NCBI GenBank assembly: GCA_015680685.1
Contig: MNCI01035156.1
Coordinates: 235,485 to 299,484, forward strand
Source: Gnetum montanum
Taxonomy: Eukaryota; Streptophyta; Gnetopsida; Gnetales; Gnetaceae
Direction of reading: 5' to 3'
DNA: 64,000 bases
Position numbers and translations under genes: made by a program. Each line of letters starts with the position of its first letter. The first letter of the stretch is position 1. Shown here piece after piece: positions 36,583-46,776 of the stretch. The notes beneath the pieces were generated by a model. That model saw only the letters and a list, made by a program, of their open reading frames with translations, was not told the origin of the DNA and ran no database searches.

Positions 36583-36706
36583 TGTTATTTGATTCGGTGT
36601 GCTATTAACCATTATATAAATTTTTGTTTAATTAACTCTAAGGTTCATTTAAGCTCCCAACGATCTGAGTAATTTTCTATGTTCTACTTAGCGCACAAAC
36701 ACTTAG

Positions 36707-36724
36707 TCCCCGGCAACAACGCCA
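36707..36724 (-). promoter_or_regulatory. Primer binding site of element B (tRNA-Asp)
   Basis: The minus strand reads TGGCGTTGTTGCCGGGGA, 16 of 18 bases of the tRNA-Asp complement (two C-to-T changes), one base after the LTR end. Confidence 0.8.
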
Positions 36725-36725
36725 A

Positions 36726-37122
36726 TGATGAGTGGCGAGGTATCCCAACACTCAACCATATGAATACGAGCATTACATGCATGATTTGGTTGAATTCTGT
36801 AGACTAAGTGCCTACACACCTCATGGAATACTTAAGGTTAATCATTCATTGTCTTCCTAGACTTACTTGTAGTTGTCACGGTGTATGGTTAAGTAAGTCC
36901 GAGGTATATGCTTTTTATGTCTTTTCTTTTTTATCTCCTATGCTATTAAGGTGAAGTGTGAAGAGACTAATTGACTAACTTTAACTAACTAACTAAGTCT
37001 TAATTAACCTAGCGTCAGCATCTGTTTCCACCTACCATTCACACCCTGAACCGATGCAACCTTGGTTACCAAACGCTAATCATTGCTGGGATCACCAAGC
37101 ATAACGCACATGCTCAAGGAAG
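36726..37122 (-). repeat. 5' LTR of element B, truncated
   Basis: The R-U5 part is homologous to 30,709-30,918 and to the LTRs of C. Homology stops near 37,122 at tgctcaagga; the U3 with TATA box is missing. The sequence beyond belongs to element D. The truncation removed the promoter and the right target duplication. Confidence 0.7.
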
Positions 37123-37399
37123 GGCTAAAGGTATCAACAATAGTGTCAGCTGCACAATGAAAATGTGTTAGCCATAGTAGAGAAAAACCACGATAAAGCT
37201 AATGAGCAACATAAATGATAGTGTAAAGCTCCTACCCAACAAACCCTCAAGGATGATAGCGAGGGGGTCACCCATCGGCACACTATTAAATATGTGGTCA
37301 AACTTACTAGCATCCAACTGACCCAACAACATAGTAGCATCTTCAATGCTCATGTGCCCCTCTGACACTGAACTACTCTCTACAAAAGGGTCATCAGCA

Positions 37400-37567
37400 T
37401 GGGCCTCTTCCTGATTACTAGGAGCCTCTTCCTCATTGGCTAGGCCCCTTTCTTCATTAGTAGGGGCCTCTTGTTCATCAGTAGGGACCTATTCCTCACT
37501 AGCTGAGACCCTTTCTTCTATAGCAGGGGCCTCTTCTTCATCATCAGGGACCCTCTCCTTTGTGGTT
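37400..37567 (-). repeat. 21-bp tandem repeat coding acidic heptapeptides
   Basis: Eight 21-base units read on the minus strand as VPDDEEE, APAIEER, VSASEE(stop), VPTDEQE, APTNEER, GLANEEE, APSNQEE, AHADDPF. All units keep the frame and length. The plus strand has no such frame sense. Confidence 0.7.
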
Positions 37568-38831
37568 AGAGCCTCTTTGTTCTCACCATTCACCCCTATT
37601 GTAGGGGCCATCGCCTCTTCTTCCCCTTCTTCCTCTTCTTTCTATACTAATAAAGCATGGTCACAATAAGCAAATTATGCCAACCTAAAGTAGATGCTAC
37701 ACTGTACAAAGCTACCTAGTGTAACAGAGTGTAGAAAACATTAGTCAAATAACAATAACAAAAACAAAAAAACACTTACCAATCAGAGGCTGTACTCTGC
37801 AAAGTTTGAGTTGCAGCTTCTTCTCCTTCTCTTCATTAGTACGTGGGGTCTCATTGATAGGGTGGAACCTCTTACATTGCAACTTAGTTTTCACCATATC
37901 TACAATGAGGCATTCCCCCCTTGTCACACTGTCAGTGGTAATGGGGGATGCCTCTCCCACGCTGTCTTGGGCATGAAAGTTGCGTGCCATCCGATCCATG
38001 GTCATCATTGAAAATGATTCCCCAATAACTTCTGGGGGGTCTTGAGATCAGGTGGTATAAAAGACTTGGCAGATCCATGGCTTGGAAGTTTGGCTACAAT
38101 CTTGTAGTACCCAGAATCCATTAACACAGACTACCAAGAATTTTGCAAAACGCCATAGGTAGGCTATGAAGAAGGCGTGGTGCACGTTAAAATGCGACTT
38201 AAGCTTCCCATAGAGCTTGATCATTTCAGCTTGCATGCCTCTGCAAAGGTTTTTGGCCCAATTATAATGAGTCCACTCTTCCATGACATCCCTCATTATC
38301 TGTGCCTACTGAATTCTAATGATTTTTCCTTGGGATAGTAGCTTAGGGAAGGCATAGGCACAGAAGATAGGGTAAACCGTTTTGGCCACCCATAGCCTGA
38401 CCTTCTCAATGTAGATCCCATTTTCATTTTTTGCTACCCCTAGCCACTCCTCAATTTTCCCCTGATCGTGTGCATCTTTCTTAGATTTTTCTACCATGGG
38501 AAGACCATCAAAAGGGACGCTGAAAAGATCCACAAACAATTGGTCGTTGATTTCAAACACCACGTGCACACTATGAACACGTGTGTGGAAGCAGTTTGCT
38601 TTTTGAAAGAAGGAGTCAGCTAGGGAAAGCATTTCAATTGGTGGAACGTTTGAGTTAACAGCCAAAAATAAGTTCATAAGCCCAGCCTCCTAAAGGTTGT
38701 GGACAAACATGGTTGGGTCCCCATTATAGAGCCAACACTGGGTCTCCTCCACCTCCCCATACTTGAAAATGAGGTTGGTTTCGTTGTGCTTGAAGGTGAT
38801 CATAGTCACCTCTTGGGATTTCTTTGCCACT

Positions 38832-38928
38832 GAAATAGTTCACAAAAAGAAAAGAAAAAGAAAAAAAGATTAGCAAAAAATAAGCATCATTTGAACATGT
38901 AACAATGAATTCACACTTTACCGTACCA
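38832..38928 (-). other. Candidate intron in the antisense gene of D
   Basis: On the minus strand the donor is CATG/GTACGG at 38,928 and the acceptor is CTATTTCAG at 38,832, after a T-rich tract. The length is 97 nt. Splicing is phase 1 and joins the two conserved parts in one frame. In element E a donor AAAG/GTAAGAA (61,787) lies at the corresponding place, also phase 1. Confidence 0.45.
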
Positions 38929-39689
38929 TGTTTAAATGGTGTCAGAAATGATGGAAGATCCACCAACACATCCTCAATAGTGAGCGGAATGAGGGATGCC
39001 CATTCCCTATCCAACGAACCAGCTTCTTAACACTTCCTGTAAAATTGAAAATACTAGGTCAGATAGGTTCTAAACTCACCTCCAAATTGATCTATTATGT
39101 TGATGCGCACATTCCTAGTAGATCAAAACTCTCGTAGGGCCATCTGTGCCAATGCCAAGGCATCTGTATCACTGTGGAGACTATTCTTGTCAATAAAAAA
39201 ACCTAGCAACACACAAAAAATATATATATACACTGTTAATACCTGTGTCTAGCATAGCATGGATCACACAATGACAAAATACCTTCAAAGAACTCACCCA
39301 CCAACATAATAAATGATTCCAAGTGGACTCTAAAAGTAGGTGCCCATGTGACAGGTAATAAACAACATTTTGTATAAGTGATAACACATATACTTAGGCA
39401 TCTCCCAGATCCAACTTAAGTGTCTCAAGCTTTTTGGAAGCTGGTTGGAATCTTCTACCAGATCACCCCCAATTGATCCATTAGTCAAAATTTCAAAATG
39501 CCCCGATTTACCTCGGGCAATAGGGTTTCTGTGATTGTCGCTATTATTTTTGCTGATAAGTGTGACCAAAAAATCACACTAAAATGGTTACTTTGCAAAT
39601 ATTTATTACACATTATTGCTACAAATAGGTATCACTTAACTTGGCTTTTTATTAGTGTGGAAGGTTGAACAAAATGACCATGCAGTGTG

Positions 39690-40950
39690 ATCTACATTCA
39701 ATTTTAACCTTAACAGGTCCTCATGGCAAGCTTGCAAGACATTTGAACTTAGAGTTGATAGAGTAGGATTCATCCATTGATAACACTATAGTGTCCCTGG
39801 AAACATCCCTAGATTGGCTCGAACATTTGGTCCAATCCTTAGAGTTAGAGGCTAGGGATGTGACTGAGGACCCTCTCATTAAAATACCTGTAACAACATC
39901 CAAGGGGAAAATAAGGACACTAAAACTTAGCTTCCTTCTAGAACAACAAATACAAAAGGATGTATCCAAAGTCCTTTAAGACAACGTCAAAGTGTTTGCG
40001 TGGTCCTATAATGACATGCCAGGCTTAGACCCATGACTAATACAACATAACATTGTCTTGGATCCATGTATTAAATCGGTTAAACAAAAGGCTCGAAAAA
40101 TTAAACCAGAAATCGCATTAGTCGTACATGATGAAATTACCAAGCTATACCAAGCAGGCTTTATTTGCGCAGTCGATTACTTGGAGTGGGTATCAAACAT
40201 TGTTGTAGTCTCTAAGAAGATGGAAGGAATACAAATTTGTATAGAATTTCAGGATCTAAAAAAAGAAAATATTAAAGATGATTTCCCACTACCAAGTATT
40301 AATCAACTTATTGACACTATGGTTAGTCATGCCTTATTATCCTTTATGGATGGATTCTCAAGTTATAATCAAATTTGCATCAATCCAGAGGATTAGTTGA
40401 TGAGTACTTTCATGACCCCTTGGGGTACCTTTTTTTACACTATGATGCCCTTTGGCCTCAAAAATACTAAATCAACCTATCAACAAGCCATGACATATAT
40501 ATTCAATGACTACCTCCTAGAGAGACTAAACGATTACATGGATGACATAGAAATCAAGTATAATATGGCTATTGATCATCTCAATGATCTATAGTAGTCC
40601 TCAAGCATTGTCATAGGCATGACTTGCATCTCAATCCAAAGAAATGTGTTTTCGGCATAAAAACTAGACACATGCTAAGGTTTGTAGTATCAGAGGCTAG
40701 AATACGAGTGGACCCTAACAAAGTTAAGGCCATCATTAACTTAGCACCCCCTACCAACCTTAAAGAATTATGCGGGTTGCAAGGTAGAATATAGTTTATC
40801 AAAAGGTTTATAGCAAGGTTGACTGACAAGTTACACCCCATGCAACACTTACTAAAGAAGGGGGTTAACTTCAAGTGGACAAAAAAGTGTCAACAAGCCT
40901 TTGATGACTTAAAGAAAGAGCTTTTACACCTCCCAACTGTTTACCCACCA
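39690..40950 (+). pseudogene. Element D reverse transcriptase
   Basis: The frame starts near 39,700 with GKLARHLNLELIE and runs over LDWLEHLVQSLELEARD, FAWSYNDMPGLDP, VVHDEITKLYQAGFI, VVVSKKMEGIQICIEFQDL, DDFPLPSINQLIDTMV, FMDGFSSYNQICINPED, TPWGTFFYTMMPFGLKNTKSTYQQAM, to the active site YMDD at 40,535-40,546. The thumb follows with HLNPKKCVFGI, RIRVDPNKVKAIINLAPP and FIKRFIARL. Stops are few (TAG/TAA). The order and motifs are of Ty3/gypsy RT. The region directly upstream is the antisense gene, not the protease. Confidence 0.85.
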
Positions 40951-41305
40951 TAGAGGGATAATCCTTTCTACATCTACCTTGCTACCATAGACACGTCTAT
41001 CATAGCACTATTATGCCAGAAAAGAGAGAATGACTCTAAAATCCCAGTTTATTACCTAAGCCATGCATTCATAGCCTACGAAGAAAAATACAAATTTCCT
41101 CTCCCTAGTATTTATGCTAAAAATGTGGAGACACTACCTATTCCATAGCCAGGTCAACATCATATGCAAAAGCAACATACTTTGGGCTATCACGAACAAC
41201 CTATACGAGAGTAGCAAGATAGCCCAATGGAAAGCTATAATGGTGGAATTTGATTTAAACTATGTAGCCCAATCATCAACAAAAGGACAAGCGATAACTA
41301 CATAG
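40951..41305 (+). pseudogene. Element D first RNase H
   Basis: The domain reads PFYIYLATIDTSIIALLCQ, KIPVYYLSHAFIAYEEKY, then in another frame MWRHYLFHSQVNIICKSN, ILWAITNNLYESSKIAQWK and MVEFDLNYVAQSSTKGQAI (41,114-41,305). The order fits the Ty3/gypsy RNase H. The LATIDTS segment is the place of the first catalytic Asp. A frameshift lies near 41,110. Confidence 0.7.
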
Positions 41306-41389
41306 CTTACAAGCTCACCCGTTGATGATCAGGCAACCATAGAGCCAGAATTCCCTAATAAACATGTCAACAGTATCAACTTTGTGTCG

Positions 41390-41790
41390 TTGCATTTTGA
41401 GGCCACTTTGCATTTGAACGATGCCTTAACCACGTGAGGTGGTAGTGCTACCGCCGTCATTACATTCCCCTCAAGGGACATTCAAACTTTTTCTTACCAT
41501 TTCACACTCCCTTATACAAACAATGTAGCTAAGTACAAAGGACTCCTTAGGGGCCTTCTAGTAGCCCAGCAATTAAAGATCCACCATTTGGTAGTCCGAG
41601 GCAATTCCTAACTTGTCGTCAACCAGATCACTGAAATCTATGCTTGTAAAGCTTCACACTTATAACCTTATTGTGATTTGGCCAAAAACTTGTTGAAACA
41701 GTTCACAACAACAAATATCCAAGATGTGCCACGTAGCAAGAACACTGTAGCAGATGCCTTAGCCATGCTAGAATTCAACGTGCTACCACA
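41390..41790 (+). pseudogene. Element D second (archaeal-type) RNase H
   Basis: The segment reads FEATLHLNDALTT, GGSATAVITFPS, FSYHFTLPYTNNVAKYKGLLRGLLVAQQL, IHHLVVRGNS, LVVNQITEIYACKASHL, YCDLAKNLLKQF, QDVPRSKNTVADALAML. This is the additional RNase H of the Tat lineage (typical pattern TNNxAEYEAL, VxGDSxLV, NxxADxLA). Two catalytic residues are lost by G-to-A: Glu to Lys (41,531-41,533) and Asp to Asn (41,603-41,605). The last Asp (VADALA) is kept. A first Asp is replaced by Glu in FEAT. Confidence 0.75.
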
Positions 41791-43127
41791 CTTGTTTGCA
41801 ACTTTACTTGCTTCAATAATAGAATGCACAAATATTATCATACAAGTAGTACATGTCACCTCTATAAGCACTACTGATGCCCAAGAATGGTATGCTAACA
41901 TTAAGGCCTACCTTCAACATGGTGAACCCCCATAGGGCTTAACATCCACCCAAAAGGATGCAATCCAAAAACGAGCATGGCAGTATGTCCTTGTAGGAGA
42001 TAATACCTTATGCAAACGCTCCTTTGATGGGATATTGCTAACTTGCGTTGATGGGGAAGAGGCACAAAAAATCATTAGCGAAGTCCATGAGGGACTATGT
42101 GGAGGACACATAGCTCCCAAAGCCATGATAGCTAAAATCAAACACCTAGGGTATTACTGGCCTCGCATGGAACAAAATTGCTTTGCTAAAGTTAGGACAT
42201 GTAATACATGCCAACGTCATGCAAATCTTATGCACGTTTCACCTACTGAGTTGCACCCTACACAAATCATGTGGCCATTCCAATGATGGGGACTAGATAT
42301 CATAGGACCCATAACACCTAAGTCTTCTACAAGGCATAACTTCATCATCATTGCCACCGAGTACTTTACAAAGTGGGCAGAGGCTATCCCACTTAGGAAA
42401 ACTACATCCCAATAGGTTTGCCACTTTATCTTAGACAACATAGTAACAAGGTTCAGTCTTCCCATGACTATTGTAATGGACAATGGGCCACAGTTTAGTA
42501 GTGTAGAAACCAAAACCTTTTGTAGCAACATTGGCATCAAGAAATCCTTTTTGTCACCATACTACCCATAGGAAAATGCTCAGGTGAAGGCAACAAACAA
42601 GGCCATCATCAATTTGCTTAAGAATGCTTAGAAATAGCAAGAGGCGATGGCACAAGCAAATCCTCTATTTGTTGTGGGCCTACCGTATGACATGCAAGAC
42701 GACTATAAGTAAGACTCCCTATAGCTTAGTTTATGAATCTAAAGGAGTGTTACCTCTTGAATTGCAAATACCATCACTATGGGTGATCCTTTTAAGCATC
42801 GTGAATGAAGCCCTGAATAATGAGTCAAGGATCATCGACCTTGACTCCCTAGAGGAAGAGTGTGCACAAACACTAGGTTGTATCGAATGGTATCAAGACA
42901 GGAAGTGGCAAAAGCATCATCCCAACCTACATCAATGGCCAATCAAAAATGGGAACCTAGTTCTCAAAGTTGTCTGTGAACATGTAGACAAGTTTTCAGC
43001 AAAGTGGGAAGGTCCATTTATAGTTACAAAAGCCTATGAGAATGGAGCCTTCAAACTAGCAGACATGGATGGTAAAGAGTTTACAAATCCTGTGAACCAC
43101 TTATACCTAAAGTTGTACTACGTCTGA
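41791..43127 (+). pseudogene. Element D integrase
   Basis: The zinc-finger part is HEGLCGGH and CNTCQRH (42,086-42,215). The core has GLDIIGP (Asp, 42,290), VMDNGPQFSS (Asp, 42,476-42,500) and NAQVKATNKAI where the third catalytic residue is Lys instead of Glu (42,587-42,589). The C-terminal part, open at 42,624-43,127, has WAYRMTCKTTISKTPYSLVY in one frame and FSAKWEGPFIVTKAYENGAFKL and PVNHLYLKLYY at the end, typical of the Tat group. The stop is TGA at 43,125. There is no chromodomain. Confidence 0.8.
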
Positions 43128-43148
43128 TGTAGAAGCAAGGTAAGCATC

Positions 43149-43545
43149 GATAGTCCACTATGATTATAAATTAGCACAAACAGTCCGCTATGACTATAAA
43201 CTGGTACAAATAGTTTACTACAACTATAAACTAGCATAGGTAGTCCACTATGACTATAAACTAGCATAGACAGTCCACTATGACTATAAAATGGCACAAA
43301 AAGTCCACTATGACCTTAAACTAGTCCATCCATTATCCGCTATGATGATAAACTAGCATAGCGGTCTGCTAGGACCTTAAACTAGCACAATGGTCTGCTA
43401 GGACCTTAAACTAACATACTGGTCTACTAGGACCTTAAATTAGCACAACGGTCTGTTAGGACCTTAAAATAGTACATTGCGGTTTGCTAGGACCTTAAAC
43501 CAGTACATCTAATGGTCTACCAAGACCTTAAACTAGGTTCGTAGC
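43149..43545. repeat. 30-bp tandem repeats after pol of element D
   Basis: Two related blocks: first units of gtccactatgactataaactagcataga (43,149-43,345), then units of ggtctgctaggaccttaaactagcacaa (43,346-43,545), about 13 in all. Tat-lineage 3' regions are known to be rich in tandem repeats that can seed satellites. A sister array is at 58,385-58,590 in element E. Confidence 0.8.
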
Positions 43546-44860
43546 ACAACATTCCCAACTCGCATCCATGACCCTTCAAACAAGCAAGTGTGCACAATGC
43601 CGACACGAGGTGGGGTGTTGCAGTTCTAGAATGCAGTTCACGATGACAAGAAAGCATCCTTTGGAACATATGCAACACCACTACCCCTAACATCTTACTA
43701 ATTCTCTAGAGATGTCATTTGACATCTTGCTAACCTTTCAAAGCCACTGCCACCACAGCCCATTACCTTGGCGATAGCTCCTATTGTCGGCACCTGTTGC
43801 TGGAGTCCCAACACTATTGTGGCCTAGCAACGAAGTTACTACCCTCCAGGCCCTGCCACCATCCAAGCTCAAAAAAAATTCAGCTATTAGGTTTCTCACC
43901 TTATAGCTGAACTCGCATTGTTGCAACTCCTAGCCCCCTCGATGTTGGCCCCTTGATCCTACCACTACTAGAACTGTTGCTGGACTTCCTGCTTTAGACG
44001 TCGCATGCCTTAGAAATAGTGCCTGCCACTTTAGTGATGTCTAAATCAAGTAAGACCTTTGCCTAACTGCATTTCATAATTACATTTCTCTAGTCTACTT
44101 TCTATTGCACTTGTAGGATACGGGCCGAGATGGTGTCAGTCAAGGATCCGTTTTGCTAGGAGGGTAAGACACTACATCATTTTGAGATGATCGCTCTTAC
44201 TAGCTTAGCTACCCTTCCTCTTAACCTTCATCATCTCATTTCTTACACCTGTAATTTTCCTTTTTACACATCTTTTACAAGCTTTCTCGATGCATGTAAA
44301 GCCCTACCATATGCTCAACCACAAAGTCCATGATGCACATACCACAACTCGTTTCATGGGGAGCATTTGTAGGTAGGTCAAAACTCCACATGGATGTAAC
44401 ACAACTCATCTCATAATGGAAACACCTATCCTACAACAACAAGGTTGTTTGTAGGTGAGCATGGCTAAACAGCAAAAGAAAAGTGCAAAAGCATAACATA
44501 GCTAAAATAAAGAACAACAAAAAAATGTGTGCCCAAAACAAACGGCACACCAGCTGTTTCACAATGACCATCTCCAAGAATTCCAATGAGTTCATAAGCC
44601 AGTAAAAGAAAAGATGTCCACATGTGCCAATTCCCTCATAAGCACTCTAACGAGGGACCGCGCTAAGTTTCATCTTACCTTTTCCTTAACCTATCCCCTC
44701 AAGTCCATCCTTTTCCCCTTCTTTGTACATGACTATCCTGATACTCCCAAGCATAGCAAAGTGACATTTGAGCGACCACTAGAGAGTGATGTTGGTGGCT
44801 TGTCCTTCATGGTGTTTCATATTCTTTGTCAACATAGATCGAGATCCTCTAGATATGAAC
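43546..44860 (+). other. 3' untranslated region of element D
   Basis: No coding frame longer than about 90 codons and no family motif on either strand. A C/A-rich stretch with ccactgccaccacagcccatt lies at 43,742. It leads to the polypurine tract. Confidence 0.5.
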
Positions 44861-44873
44861 AAAGAGGGGCTAG
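44861..44873 (+). promoter_or_regulatory. Polypurine tract of element D
   Basis: AAAGAGGGGCTAG immediately precedes the TGAAACACC start of the 3' LTR. Confidence 0.5.
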
Positions 44874-46771
44874 TGAAACACCATAAAATTTTAGGACCCT
44901 CATGCGTTAGCAGAGTCTTGGAATTTAGGCAAGGACTTCCACAAGTGCAGTGTCATGATCGTTCGGTAGGAAAATGTAGGCACTGAGGATGGACTATCTA
45001 GTCTAGCAAGTTTTCTATCTCTAGAGTTGGTAGGGTCACTGGAATCTCTAGCCTGCCCAATTGGATAATTGACCTGGTGAACAGTCTACCCAGAGACCAT
45101 GCTAGGAGTTGTCAAAAATGTTCAAGATGAGGAAACTAGTTTGGCAAGTTTTCTAGTAAAGAAATCTGCTATGCTATGCTATGTTGTGCAGCATAGCAAG
45201 CCTTGAAAGATAACCACTCAAGCATCTTGGTGCAAGTTAACAAAATGATTACAAAGACAAGTCAGGATTCAACCAACACAAGATGCTACGTTATGCTACA
45301 CTATGTAGCATAGCATAACATAGCAAAGGTAGAGCAAAAAGGCCCATCTTGCCAAGTGATTCCAACAAGAAAATGGCACTTTGGCAAGAATACAGCCTCC
45401 AAAACTCCCTTTCCCACTTAAACTTTAGGCCACAAGCAAATTTTCTTTCTTACTAGAAAATGGCAAATTAAGCAAGGAAGCATGATACGTTGGCTGCTAT
45501 GTTGTGCTATGGTACACAGCGTAGCACAATGTAGCAATAATACAAAAATAACAGAAGTGTGCCAAACATGAATTTAGAAAGTCCAAAGGCTTTTTAGCAT
45601 GGAGGACAAAAGTTGTAGTTGTTAGCCTGACTAAGCCTCAGACAAATGCTCTTCGGCTCCTACTCAAATTTTAATCAAGACCAGTGGCTACGCTATGCTA
45701 GGCTACATAGCATAGCATAGCGTAGCAAGAAGCTACTTATGCTATGCCAATGTGCTCAATAGTTTTAGTAGTGCAACACTAGCGGAAGCATTAAGACGTC
45801 TTTGGGTAACTCTAGAACTTATTGACAGTAATCTTTCTCACTTTGGCATCTCCTTGGCAAAATTAGCAATTTCACTTCATTTTGCATATCCCTGGTCAAC
45901 TCCCAGAAAATTTTTCCTACGCTTGACCCTACTTGTAAGAGTAGGGAAGATGTAGTCCTAGAGCATAGGCTCCATTTTGCTCACATTGTTTGCACACTAG
46001 ATTTCAACATATGTACTTTCAACAGTATAGTCATAGCGTAAGAAAGTTCACATGCAACATCACACACCTACATGGTATGGATGTGTTAGCACCTTATGGG
46101 GTCTAGGACACATGGTATCTAGACCACATTTCTCTCCTACTCCTGGCCCTATAAATACCCCGTCAAACAACGCTCAAAGGGTGGACTTTTTTGTGTTGGC
46201 TATTTGGCTTTTTGGTTGGCTCTTTGATGTAGTTGGCTTTTACGTGAGTTTTCAAAGAGCATCATTGACATTGTTTTTGAGCATTCTTGTTACCTTTAAG
46301 CTGTCTAGTTGGCTCCAAACATTCCTTTGTGAGTCAAGCATTTTGACATCTTAACAAATAGAGTAGCAAGTAGAAGACCTGTGACTATACTGTTCGGTGT
46401 AAAGTGTCTCTCCAGTGTTGCATAACCTGTTGTACCCCTTTTAGCAAGGCAAAGAATCAAATTCGTGACCTTTGGGGTAGTGCACTTTCTCACCCAAGTT
46501 TGATTTGTTATTTCCTTAATATAATCGTTGTTTTGTACATTTTTATCATTTTGCATTATTGATCATCGATTTACTCCATGTGTGTTGCTTTTGAAACTAG
46601 TGTTTACGAAAAGGTTAAGATACACCTATTAAGTCCCTATCTGATTGAACAGACCATTCAGGGCACCCCATTTCCATTTCTCTCCAGCACGTCCCTCACA
46701 TGGATCAGGGGTTAAACTATTCACCCAGTAACCGCTCGGTGTTCCAGCCACCGACATTTTCGATCGCTATA
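44874..46771 (+). repeat. 3' LTR of element D (1,898 bp)
   Basis: Begins TGAAACACCATAAAATTTTAGG and ends TCGCTATA. TATAAATA is at 46,150-46,157. The four CATAGC hairpin clusters of the 5' LTR are all present, several of them with clearer symmetry. Confidence 0.85.
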
Positions 46772-46776
46772 CTATA
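46772..46776. repeat. Target-site duplication of element D, right copy
   Basis: CTATA, against CTACG at 23,671-23,675. The two differences are transitions at one CpG. Confidence 0.5.

Larger units (their letters stand above)
30709..37122 (-). mobile_element. Element B: Athila-type element without RT, RNase H and integrase
   Basis: The minus-strand order is truncated 5' LTR (36,726-37,122), primer site, gag, protease, a short pol remnant, non-coding 3' region, polypurine tract and 3' LTR (30,709-31,221). Between about 33,310 and 33,350 the pol N-terminus is joined directly to the pol end; about 4 kb present in A and C is missing. Its gag and protease are the most open of the family in this window. 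It could have moved only with enzymes from another copy. It lies in the antisense gene of element D. Confidence 0.8.
37126..39600 (-). pseudogene. Antisense gene of element D, N-terminal and middle part
   Basis: The minus strand encodes an unrecognised protein. From N to C: HSDTDALALAQMALREF (39,120-39,180), a segment EFRTYLT/YFQFYRKC (39,030-39,080), REWASLIPLTIEDVLVDLP, a candidate intron (38,832-38,928), TFKHNETNLIFKYGEVEETQ (38,740-38,800), VDLFSVPFDGLP (38,500-38,530), IMRDVMEEWTHYNWAKNL (38,240-38,300), FFIAYLWRFAKFLV (38,130-38,175), an acidic heptapeptide array (37,400-37,567) and a hydrophobic end LSFMLLISFIVVFLYYG (37,168-37,220). Most segments align with the minus strand of element E. 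The VPFDGLP part loosely recalls the putative plant transposon protein domains of other LTR elements, but I cannot assign it. Several stops are present. Confidence 0.6.
23676..46771 (+). mobile_element. Element D: Tat-type Ty3/gypsy, about 16.7 kb without B
   Basis: The order is 5' LTR, leader, gag, protease, tandem repeats, an antisense gene split by element B, RT, RNase H, a second RNase H, integrase, tandem repeats, 3' untranslated region, polypurine tract and 3' LTR. The second RNase H after the first is the mark of the Tat lineage (Ogre, Retand, Grande and relatives). It lies in the RT of element C and the RT frame resumes correctly after it. The LTRs differ at roughly one in ten positions by eye. 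The antisense block between protease and RT is not the usual Tat layout. Confidence 0.85.

Noticed and set aside
37685-37779. GTAAGTG donor at 37,779 with acceptors at 37,716 or 37,685 as a second intron
   Set aside because: The donor is good but no acceptor gives the frame of the acidic array without a stop, so it is not annotated.
39037-39079. GTGAGTTTAG...TTTTACAG as an intron in the antisense gene
   Set aside because: It would be only 43 nt, too short for plant introns, and the sequence inside it (YLT.YFQFYRKC) aligns with coding sequence of element E.
43149-43545. CRISPR-like spacing of 30-bp repeats
   Set aside because: Units are contiguous, without spacers, within a plant retrotransposon; they are tandem repeats.
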